Below are positions 1 through 7,420 of a DNA stretch of 64,000 nt, in pieces. Source of the DNA: Streptomyces pactum (GTDB lineage Bacteria > Actinomycetota > Actinomycetes > Streptomycetales > Streptomycetaceae); assembly GCF_016031615.1 (NCBI RefSeq), contig NZ_JACYXC010000001.1:4960001-5024000 (forward strand), given 5' to 3'. A program made the translations under genes and the position numbers. The notes beneath the pieces are model-generated. The model saw only the letters and a list, made by a program, of their open reading frames with translations, was not told where the DNA came from and did not search any database. Position 1 is the first letter of the stretch. Each line of letters opens with the position of its first letter.

Positions 1-1021
1 TCTTCGGATCGAACGCGTCCCGGACCGAGTCCCCCAGCAGGTTGAAGGCGACCACGAAGATCACCATGGCGATGCCGGGGAAGAACATGTAGGTGATGTC
101 GTTCTGGTAGTGGCGGGCGCCGGTGGCGAACATCCGGCCCCAGTCGGGGGTCGGCTCCACGATGCCGACCCCGAGGTAGGACAGCCCGGCCTCGGCGGTC
201 ACGAAGGCCGGCAGCATCAGCGTCGACTGGACCAGGATCGGGGTCCACAGGTTCGGCAGCAGCTCCTTGCGGATGATCCGCCAGGGTGAGGCGCCGGTGA
301 CCTTGGCTGCCTCGATGAACTCCCTCTCCCGCAGGCTGAGCACCTGGCCGCGCAGGAGCCGGGCCAGCCCCATCCAGCCCAGCGCCCACATCACCAGGAT
401 CAGGGTGACCACCCGCAGCGCGGTGGAGGTCTCCTCCTCCTCGCTGACGAACAGGGCGTAGACCACCGGGGTGAACGCCACGAACGACAGCTGGGCGGGG
501 AACGCCAGCAGCAGGTCGATGAACCGGCCCAGGAAGTAGTCGGTCCGCCCGCCGAGGTACCCGGCGGTCACCCCCACCACGATCCCGGTGATCACGCACA
601 GCACGGTCACCGCGGTGGCGATCAGCAGCGAGGTGCGGATGCCGTACAGCAGCTGGGTGAAGACGTCCCGCCCCAGCTGCGGTTCGATGCCGAACCAGAA
701 CTCCCCGTCGATGCCCCCGTTCGGCTTGACCGGGTACGAGAACTCGTTGAGCAGCCCCGGCCGGTCGAGCCCGTAGGTGGTGTACGGGTTCTTCCCGTAC
801 AGCCAGGAGATCACCGGGGCCAGCAGCGCCAGCGCGAAGAAGACCAGCACCACGCAGGCGGAGATCACCCCGGTGCGGTCACGGGTGAAGCGGCGCCACA
901 TCAGCCGGCCGGGGGAGCGGCCCTCGGCCGGGGACGGAAGACCGGCGGCGGCGTCGGCGACCGGTGCCGCCGCCCCGGCGGAAGCCGCCGGGGATTCCCC
1001 CGCCCGGGACGGACTCGTCAT
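1..1021 (-). CDS. Peptide/nickel-type ABC transporter permease (DppC/OppC family), C-terminus off the window
   Basis: This is an inner-membrane permease subunit of a peptide-type ABC importer, pairing with a DppB-like permease, a lipoprotein binding protein and two ATPases. The 340 residues present start at ATG 1021 with about 40 Pro/Ala/Gly-rich cytoplasmic residues, then the OppC N-terminal membrane segment (about 51-75) and the main permease domain. The ATPase-contacting EAA loop is at about 238-258 (EAAKVTGASPW). The ending NLLGDSVRDAFDPK is the usual OppC/DppC terminus, so only a few codons are missing. No partner gene lies upstream, so this is either the first gene of a leftward operon or its partners are past the edge. 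The exact substrate cannot be told. Confidence 0.93.
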   Translation of the reverse strand, partial: MTSPSRAGESPAASAGAAAPVADAAAGLPSPAEGRSPGRLMWRRFTRDRTGVISACVVLVFFALALLAPVISWLYGKNPYTTYGLDRPGLLNEFSYPVKPNGGIDGEFWFGIEPQLGRDVFTQLLYGIRTSLLIATAVTVLCVITGIVVGVTAGYLGGRTDYFLGRFIDLLLAFPAQLSFVAFTPVVYALFVSEEEETSTALRVVTLILVMWALGWMGLARLLRGQVLSLREREFIEAAKVTGASPWRIIRKELLPNLWTPILVQSTLMLPAFVTAEAGLSYLGVGIVEPTPDWGRMFATGARHYQNDITYMFFPGIAMVIFVVAFNLLGDSVRDAFDPK

Positions 1022-1371
1022 CGCTCAGTGCCCCCCGCAGTTCTCCTCGCGTCGTGCACCAGAGCCCTCGCTCGGGTAGAGCGGACTTTCGCAACCCCCG
1101 CAACTGCCGGTCAATAGGCCGGAGTTGGTCAATGCGGCCGGGCCTGTGTTCTTGGTCGAAGGGTGAACGGATCGACGCCGCCACGTGCTTGACAGGGTCG
1201 TGATCACATGGCGGTGGGGTGGCGAACGGGCGTCGGACGCGTTGACTCCGGGTCAACCCGGCCCCTCGCGGACGCCACCTCCGCCGGCCGCCGTATCCGC
1301 CCGGTCACCCCTCGCACCCGTTTTCGCTTCCGCGTGGTTCCGGGCCCCGCGCCGGGGAAATACCTACAGGC
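1022..1371. other. Gene-free divergent spacer
   Basis: This 350-base gap lies between the leftward permease gene and the rightward membrane-protein gene, so it should hold both promoters. A TTGACA hexamer is at 1189-1194 but has no convincing -10 partner. An inverted repeat GTTGAC-N5-GTCAAC at 1241-1257 looks operator-like. Open frames here are low-complexity shadows. Confidence 0.5.
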
Positions 1372-2661
1372 ATGGGCCAGGGACGGACACTCACGCGCCA
1401 GGCACGCGTCGTCGGGGCGGTCCTCTGCGCCGCGCTCGCACTGCTCTCGTCGGCCTGGATCATCCGGGACCTCGGCGAGGCCGACGAACCCGGCGACCTG
1501 TGGTGGACCTGGGCCGGTCTGCCGTACCGCACCTCGACCGTCCTGTTCGGCTCCGCCCTGGCCGACCTGGTCCTGGTGGTGCTCGCGCTCTTCGCCGCCG
1601 GTGCCGCGCTGCGCACACCCTCCGCGGCCGGCGCCCTCGGCTCCCTCGGCCTGATCGCCGTGGCGCTGCGGCTGCCCCTGCTGTGGACCGTGGACGACGA
1701 CTGGGGCGAGCGCCTGGGCGCCGCCGACGGGCTGCTGACCCGCGCCACCCTCAGCGGCTGGGCGGCGGTGGCCCTGGGGACCGCGCTGCTGCTGACCGCG
1801 GTCGTCGGCGGCCGTCCGGCCGCTCCGCCCGGCGGGTACGAGGTCCCGCCCGCCGACCGTGCCCCCGCCGTGCCCGGTCCGGGCGTGGCCGCCGCCGGCG
1901 CCCTGGTCCTCGCCGCGACGGGCGTGGTCCTCGCCGCCTGGCAGTTCTACTGGGCGCAGGAGCTGGAGTGGGAACGGTACGAGGCGCTGATCACCGGCGA
2001 GGGCCTGTTCATCACCCTGCTCGCCACCCCGCCCGCCTGGTCCGCCTGGGCGGCGGTGCTGCTCGCGCTGGCCGCCGCCGTGGCGACCGCGCGCCGCGCC
2101 GCGTACGCGCGGCCCCTGGGCATGATGACCGGGGCGCTGGTCCTGCTCGACGGGATATCGGGCACCGCCGTGTACTTCAAGGTGGAGTACATCGAGCACT
2201 TCGACGAACTGCCCACCACCGAGACGCTCGGCGTGCTCACCTCCTTCTTCGAGGTGCTGGCCGGCTTCCTGGCCCTGGTGCTGCTCGCCCAGCGCGGGGT
2301 GCCGCACCCCGGGTACGGCCCGCCCGGCGGGTACGGCCGGCCCGTGGGCGCCGGCGGGTACGGCACGGGCTCCGGCGGTTACGGCGACACGGCCGGCGGT
2401 TACGGCGACGGGCCGGGCGGGTACGGCACCCCGGCCTCCGGTGGCTACGGCCACGGACCGGGCGGTCACGGGTACGGCACCGGGCCGGGCGGTCACGGGT
2501 ACGGCAACGGGCCGGGCGGGTACGGCGGCGGCCACGGCACGCCGGCCGGGTACGGGTACGGGGACGACGCCGGGCCGCCGGGCGGCGGACCCGGGTCGGC
2601 CCATCCGCCCGAGCCGCCGGTTCCCCCGCGGCCCCCGGACCCGCCGCCGTCCGGCTGGTGA
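1372..2661 (+). CDS. Membrane protein with long Gly/Tyr-rich (GGYG repeat) C-terminal tail
   Basis: I do not recognise a named family. The 429-residue product has an N-terminal membrane segment at about 11-30 and several more hydrophobic stretches up to about residue 305, consistent with seven or eight spans. From about residue 313 the sequence is low complexity, with about ten GGYG or GHGYG repeats followed by a Pro-rich end. Such tails are common on Streptomyces membrane proteins and are probably disordered. The ATG at 1372 fits the start of the first membrane segment. It converges with the S9 peptidase gene, and a 23-base tandem duplication follows the stop. Confidence 0.8.
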   Translation: MGQGRTLTRQARVVGAVLCAALALLSSAWIIRDLGEADEPGDLWWTWAGLPYRTSTVLFGSALADLVLVVLALFAAGAALRTPSAAGALGSLGLIAVALRLPLLWTVDDDWGERLGAADGLLTRATLSGWAAVALGTALLLTAVVGGRPAAPPGGYEVPPADRAPAVPGPGVAAAGALVLAATGVVLAAWQFYWAQELEWERYEALITGEGLFITLLATPPAWSAWAAVLLALAAAVATARRAAYARPLGMMTGALVLLDGISGTAVYFKVEYIEHFDELPTTETLGVLTSFFEVLAGFLALVLLAQRGVPHPGYGPPGGYGRPVGAGGYGTGSGGYGDTAGGYGDGPGGYGTPASGGYGHGPGGHGYGTGPGGHGYGNGPGGYGGGHGTPAGYGYGDDAGPPGGGPGSAHPPEPPVPPRPPDPPPSGW

Positions 2662-2666
2662 CCCGC

Positions 2667-2712
2667 GCCGGCCGGACCGGACGGTGACCGCCGGCCGGAC
2701 CGGACGGTGACC
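2667..2712. repeat. Perfect 23-base tandem duplication
   Basis: Two identical 23-base copies sit at 2667-2689 and 2690-2712, five bases after the membrane-protein stop codon. The unit is GC-rich and partly self-complementary (GGCCGG core). It lies in the spacer between two convergent genes and may contribute to termination. Confidence 0.8.
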
Positions 2713-2814
2713 GGCCGGGCCCGCGCCGCCCCCGGGCCCGGGCACCGGTCCCGGTCCCAGATGGTCCCGGCCTGCCGCCCGGCCACCCGCCGCCGACAGG
2801 CCGCCGGCCCGGGC

Positions 2815-5094
2815 TCAGGCCTCGTGCCGGGGCAGCCCCAGGGCCCGCTTGAGGAAGTCCACCTGGAGCAGCAGCAGGTTCTCGGCGACCTGCTCCTGCG
2901 GGGTCATGTGGGTGACCCCGGTCAGCGGCAGCACCTCGTGCGGGCGGCCCGCCGCGAGCAGCGCGGAGGACAGCCGCAGCGAGTGCGCCACCACCACGTT
3001 GTCGTCGGCCAGCCCGTGCACGATCATCATCGGCCGGGCCGGTCCGGCGGCCTCCACCAGACCCTCGTCGGTGACCAGCGAGTTGGCCGCGTAGACGGCG
3101 GGCTGCTCGTCCGGGTGGCCCAGGTACCGCTCGGTGTAATGGGTGTCGTAGAGCCGGAAGTCGGTGACCGGCGCGCCGACGATGCCCGCGTGGAACACGT
3201 CCGGCCGGCGGAGCACCGCCAGCCCGGCCAGGTAACCGCCGTACGACCAGCCCCGGATGGCCACCCGGTCCAGGTCCAGCGGGTGATCCGCGGCGAGCGC
3301 GTGCAGGGCGGCCACCTGGTCCTCCAGGGTCACCCCGGCGAAGTCGTCGCGGATCGCCTTCTCCCAGGCGGGGGAGCGCCCCGGGGTGCCCCGGCCGTCC
3401 GCGACGATCACCGCGAACCCCTGGTCGGCGAACCACTGCGAGGTCAGGTGCGCGTTGTGCGCGGCCACCACCCGCTGCCCGTGCGGCCCGCCGTACGGGT
3501 CCATCAGCACCGGGAGCGGCCCGTCCGCCGGGCGGTGGTCACGGGGCAGCAGCACCGCGCAGGGGATCCGGTGTTCACCGGCGCACACCAGCCGGGGCCG
3601 GGCCTCGATCAGCGGGCGCTCGGCGTGGGAGGCGATCGGCACCGGCCGCCGGTCGTCCGTCCCGTCCCCGGGGCGGACCACCTCATGCCGGGCGCCCGGG
3701 CCGTCCACAGTGGCGTACGAGCGCACCAGGACCCGGGTGCCGCGCACCGCCGACTCGACCATCGGCGCGGTGTCCTCGCTGATCGGCTCCCAGCCGGCCG
3801 GCTTGTCGCCGGGCCCGGCCGCGGCGGTCCGGCCCGCGCCGTCCGCCCCTCGGACACCGTTCGGGTCCGCGTCCCCGCCCGCGGGCCCGAACGGCGCCCG
3901 GTACACCCTGATCTCGCCCGGCCGGTCCGCCGACCGGTCCGCCCCGCCCTGTGACGCGGAGAACAGCACGTCCTCCGCCCCCACGTCGAGCACCGCGCGC
4001 ACGTGGAGTTCCGCCGTGGTCAGCTCCCGGTCCCCGACCATCAGCACCCGGCCGCCGGGCGTGCCGTCCGGACCCGCCGGCCGGTCGGTGATCCGCACCA
4101 GCCGGCCGTCCGGCGTCCACGCGGGCACCCCGGGGAAAAGATCGAGCCAGTCCGGGTCCTCCTCGGTGTGCAGCGTCGCGGTCCGGCCGGTGCCGGTGTC
4201 CACCGTGAGGTACGCCTGCGAGCGCTGGTCGCGGGCCTGCACCAGCAGCAGCGGCGGGCCGTACGCCGACCAGTGCACCCGGGCCAGGTAGGGGTGGCGG
4301 TCCCGGTCCCACACCACCTCGGTCCGGGCCCCGTCCAGGCCCATCAGGAACAGCCGCACCTCGGCGTTGGGCGTGCCCGCCGCCGGGTAGGCGACCTCGG
4401 CCGGCGGTTCGGCGGGCCGGGCCGGGTCGGCGATCCACCAGCGCCGCACCGGGGCGTCGTCCACCCGGGCGACCAGCAGCGACTCCCCGTCCGGTGACCA
4501 CCAGAAGCCCCGGGTGCGGTCCATCTCCTCGGCGGCGATGAACTCGGCCGCCCCGTAGCCGACGGTGGGCGACTCCGGTTCGGCCAGCGCCCGGTCACCG
4601 CCGCCGTCGGCGTCCACCACCCGCAGCGCACCGCCGGCCAGGTAGCCGATCCGGCAGCCGTCCGGGGAGGGCCGGGGGTCCACCACCGGGCCCGGCACCG
4701 GCAGTTCGGCCGCCGCGCCGGTCCGCAGGTCGGCCCGGAACAACCGTCCGGAGAGCGCGAACGCAGCCGTCTCCACGGCCCGGTCCACCGCGTACCCGAC
4801 CACGCCGGCCGCGCCCTCGCGGCTGCGTTCGCGCCGCGCCCGCTCCTCGGCGGACAGCTCCTCGCGCGCCCCGCCCAGCAGCTCCGCCGGGTCCGCGGCC
4901 GGGAACTCCCGTCCCTCCGCGAGGTCGAGGACCCACAGCAGATTGGCTCGATCCGTACCCGTGCGGGAACGGAGGAAGACCACCCGCGCGTCATCCGGGG
5001 AGACGGTGAAGGCGCGGGGGGTGCCCAGGGTGAACCGCTGCGTGCGGGCGTGCTGCCGGGGGAACGACGGAACTCCGGTCGTCTGCTGTGTCAT
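2815..5094 (-). CDS. S9 family prolyl oligopeptidase (dipeptidyl-peptidase IV type)
   Basis: A serine peptidase of clan SC, family S9, that would trim short peptides after proline or alanine. The 759 residues split into an N-terminal beta-propeller (about 1-500) carrying the DPP-IV Glu-pair region (AAEEMDRTRGFWWSPDGES) and a C-terminal alpha/beta-hydrolase. The nucleophile is Ser617 in GWSYGGY, the acid is in GLADDN (about 697-698) and the base is His729 in GVTHMTP, so the triad is complete. No signal peptide is visible, so it is probably cytoplasmic. Start ATG 5094 gives the usual family length, although no strong ribosome site precedes it. It is transcribed alone. Confidence 0.95.
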   Translation of the reverse strand: MTQQTTGVPSFPRQHARTQRFTLGTPRAFTVSPDDARVVFLRSRTGTDRANLLWVLDLAEGREFPAADPAELLGGAREELSAEERARRERSREGAAGVVGYAVDRAVETAAFALSGRLFRADLRTGAAAELPVPGPVVDPRPSPDGCRIGYLAGGALRVVDADGGGDRALAEPESPTVGYGAAEFIAAEEMDRTRGFWWSPDGESLLVARVDDAPVRRWWIADPARPAEPPAEVAYPAAGTPNAEVRLFLMGLDGARTEVVWDRDRHPYLARVHWSAYGPPLLLVQARDQRSQAYLTVDTGTGRTATLHTEEDPDWLDLFPGVPAWTPDGRLVRITDRPAGPDGTPGGRVLMVGDRELTTAELHVRAVLDVGAEDVLFSASQGGADRSADRPGEIRVYRAPFGPAGGDADPNGVRGADGAGRTAAAGPGDKPAGWEPISEDTAPMVESAVRGTRVLVRSYATVDGPGARHEVVRPGDGTDDRRPVPIASHAERPLIEARPRLVCAGEHRIPCAVLLPRDHRPADGPLPVLMDPYGGPHGQRVVAAHNAHLTSQWFADQGFAVIVADGRGTPGRSPAWEKAIRDDFAGVTLEDQVAALHALAADHPLDLDRVAIRGWSYGGYLAGLAVLRRPDVFHAGIVGAPVTDFRLYDTHYTERYLGHPDEQPAVYAANSLVTDEGLVEAAGPARPMMIVHGLADDNVVVAHSLRLSSALLAAGRPHEVLPLTGVTHMTPQEQVAENLLLLQVDFLKRALGLPRHEA

Positions 5095-5335
5095 ATGGCG
5101 AGATTACGGCCCCCGGGCGCATCCGGCCCGGTCCGCCCGCCGGACGGCGCCGACCTGCGACGACCGTGACTCCTGGGGCTCAACTGGCAAGTGCGAACAG
5201 GCATGCGCCCCTGTCATGCTCCCGTGCACCGAGCCGTGCGCAGGCAGGCATCGTTATGATCCACTGCGCATAGTGGGTATGACTCACGAGCATCTACAGG
5301 TTGACCGTCAACTCGCTTACCGGAGGTGAGCCGCT

Positions 5336-5530
5336 GTGGCACTCTCGATTTCGGCGGCAGTGCTGCTGCTGATCATCGTCGTCCTGCTCATCAAGAAGTC
5401 CGGGTTGAAGGGCGGGCACGCGATCGTCTGTGTGCTGCTGGGGTTCTACCTGGCGAGTTCATCGGTCGCGCCGACGATCGACGACCTCGGCAACAACGTC
5501 GCCGACATGATCGGCGACGTCAAGCTCTGA
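5336..5530 (+). CDS. Small conserved membrane protein, 64 residues
   Basis: The product has one or two hydrophobic segments (residues about 2-18 and 29-46) separated by a short basic loop (IKKSGLKGG), and ends in an acidic amphipathic tail. The GTG start at 5336 is preceded by GGAGG at 5322-5326 with good spacing, which supports translation. Similar small membrane proteins are widespread in Streptomyces at this position, but I know of no assigned function. It is monocistronic, between the divergent peptidase gene and mshB. Confidence 0.8.
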   Translation: MALSISAAVLLLIIVVLLIKKSGLKGGHAIVCVLLGFYLASSSVAPTIDDLGNNVADMIGDVKL

Positions 5531-5623
5531 GCCGCGGTCCCGGAGGTTTTCCCGACGCTCCACGGTAGGCGATTGTTCGCACCGGGTTCACCGTGGCTGC
5601 CGCCGGGCTCGTAGGCTGTTTCC

Positions 5624-6622
5624 ATGTCCCGCCCGTCATCCACCACCGCCCGCGGCGGAAGCTCCCCCGGATCACGTCCGGGGGGACCCCCATCGCGTCC
5701 CGCGACCGGTCCGTCACCGACCGTCCGTCCGGCGAGCGCCCCGTCGGCGCCTGCCGAACGGCGGCTGCTGCTGGTGCACGCGCACCCGGACGACGAGTCG
5801 ATCAACAACGGCGCCACCATGGCCCGGTACGCGGCCGAGGGGGTGCGGGTCACCCTGGTGACCTGCACCCTCGGCGAGGAGGGTGAGGTCATCCCGGCCG
5901 GGCTGGCCCACCTGGCCGCCGACCGCGAGGGCGGCCTGGGCGCGTACCGCGCCGGCGAGCTGGCCGCCGCCATGCGCGAGCTTGGCGTGACCGACCACCG
6001 CTTCCTGGGCGGGCAGGGCCGGTTCCGCGACTCCGGGATGATGGGTCTGGAGCAGAACCACCGCCCCGGCGCCTTCTGGCGCGCCGACGTGGACGAGGCG
6101 GCGGCCCACCTCGTCGAGGTCATCCGCCAGGTGCGGCCCCAGGTACTGGTCACCTATGACCCGAACGGCGGATACGGCCACCCCGACCACATCCAGGCGC
6201 ACCGGGTCGCGATGCGCGGCGCCGAACTCGCCGCCGAACGGGCCTTCCGCCGCGACCTCGGCGACCCGCACGAGATCTCCCGCGTCTTCTGGAACTGCGT
6301 CCCCCGGCCGGTGGTCGAGGAGGCCTTCGCCCGGCTGCGCGCGGTGGTCCCGCAGCCCTTCCCCGGCGTCGGCGCGCCGTCCGACGTCCCGGGCGTGGTG
6401 GACGAGGACGAGGTGACCACGGTGATCGACGGCACCGCGTACGGGGCCGCCAAGGCCGCGGCGATGCGCGCCCACGCCACCCAGATCGAGGTCGCCGAGC
6501 CGTGGTTCGCGCTCTCCAACGGGCTGGGGCAGCCGCTGCTGACCACCGAGTACTACCGGCTGGCGCGCGGCACCGCGGCCGCCGGGATCGAGCACGACCT
6601 GTTCGCGGGGGTGACCCGATGA
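5624..6622 (+). CDS. mshB: N-acetyl-1-D-myo-inosityl-2-amino-2-deoxy-glucopyranoside deacetylase MshB
   Basis: MshB removes the acetyl group from GlcNAc-inositol, the second dedicated step in making mycothiol, the actinobacterial thiol cofactor. It is a zinc-dependent LmbE-type deacetylase. The metal motif AHPDDE is at residues 53-58, giving His54 and Asp57, and the third ligand lies in GHPDH at 185-189. The remaining conserved stretch GGQGRFRDSGMMG is present. The first 45 residues are a Ser/Pro-rich extension, so the true start could be internal. The stop overlaps the next start as ATGA, indicating coupled translation with the downstream membrane gene. Confidence 0.95.
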   Translation: MSRPSSTTARGGSSPGSRPGGPPSRPATGPSPTVRPASAPSAPAERRLLLVHAHPDDESINNGATMARYAAEGVRVTLVTCTLGEEGEVIPAGLAHLAADREGGLGAYRAGELAAAMRELGVTDHRFLGGQGRFRDSGMMGLEQNHRPGAFWRADVDEAAAHLVEVIRQVRPQVLVTYDPNGGYGHPDHIQAHRVAMRGAELAAERAFRRDLGDPHEISRVFWNCVPRPVVEEAFARLRAVVPQPFPGVGAPSDVPGVVDEDEVTTVIDGTAYGAAKAAAMRAHATQIEVAEPWFALSNGLGQPLLTTEYYRLARGTAAAGIEHDLFAGVTR

Positions 6623-7218
6623 CCGCCGGAGACCGTCCCGGACGCGCCCGCGCGGGCACCGGGGGAGCGGGCACCGGCCGGGCGAAGGCGTCGGCCGGGA
6701 AGCCGGCCGGGGCGACCCGCGCGCCGGCCGCCGGCCGCGGCTCCGCCGCCTCCGGAGGAACGGGCGGGGCCCGATCCGGGGGCACCGGCGCGGGCTCCGG
6801 ACCGGGAGCGCGTCCGGGCGGCTCCGCGCCGGTGCCGCCGAGCGGCGCGGCCCGCGCGCTGCGCGCCGGGGCGTACCTGCTCCTCGCGGTGCTGGGCGTG
6901 CTGACCGGCATCGCCGGAGCGCTGGTCCAAGCCGCCTGGTTCCCGGGCGGGTTGCTGCTGGCGCTGCTCGGGCTGACGGCCGTCACCTACGGCGGGGTGC
7001 AGCTGACCCGCACCCGGATGGGCGGGGTGATCCCCGCCGCCGGCTGGGCCGTCGTGGTGCTGTTCCTCACCACCACCCGGCCGGAGGGTGACTACGTCTT
7101 CGCCGTCGGGACCGGCACCTACGTCTTCCTGCTGGGCGGGATGGTGGCCGGTGTGATGTGCGCCACGATGCCGAAGGTGCCGCAACCGGGCGGCCGTTAC
7201 GTCCGACTTGGTAAGTGA
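6619..7218 (+). CDS. DUF6113-like integral membrane protein coupled to mshB
   Basis: A 199-residue product. The start ATG at 6619 overlaps the mshB stop (ATGA), and this fixes the start although the open frame continues upstream. Residues 1-70 are Gly/Arg/Ser-rich and probably cytoplasmic. Four hydrophobic segments follow (about 76-96, 98-118, 125-145, 158-176), matching the small Streptomyces membrane family usually found beside mshB. The function is unknown. The fixed position behind mshB suggests only co-expression, not a proven role in thiol metabolism. Confidence 0.85.
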   Translation: MTAGDRPGRARAGTGGAGTGRAKASAGKPAGATRAPAAGRGSAASGGTGGARSGGTGAGSGPGARPGGSAPVPPSGAARALRAGAYLLLAVLGVLTGIAGALVQAAWFPGGLLLALLGLTAVTYGGVQLTRTRMGGVIPAAGWAVVVLFLTTTRPEGDYVFAVGTGTYVFLLGGMVAGVMCATMPKVPQPGGRYVRLGK

Positions 7219-7420
7219 CGGGACGTTTTCCGCCTCACGCGCCCGGGGCCGGGGGCCCGGCGCCGGGCCGGGGCCCGCTCCGGCGACGCGGCGGTCGCCG
7301 CCTGACCGCCGCCGGTGCCCAGTATGGTGGTGCGCGCCGCCGAGCCTCCCCTCGCCTACGGCATGGGGAACCCCATCGCGCGAATGAGACGGGCGGCGGA
7401 GTCAACCGGGAGAACCTGCA

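Noticed and set aside
1185..2745. Two open frames of about 500 codons overlapping the GGYG membrane-protein gene
   Set aside because: Arg/Pro/Gly-rich translations without domains, created by GC bias opposite or beside a clear membrane protein.
2707..3954. 415-codon plus-strand frame across the S9 peptidase gene
   Set aside because: Antisense shadow; the minus strand has a complete catalytic triad.
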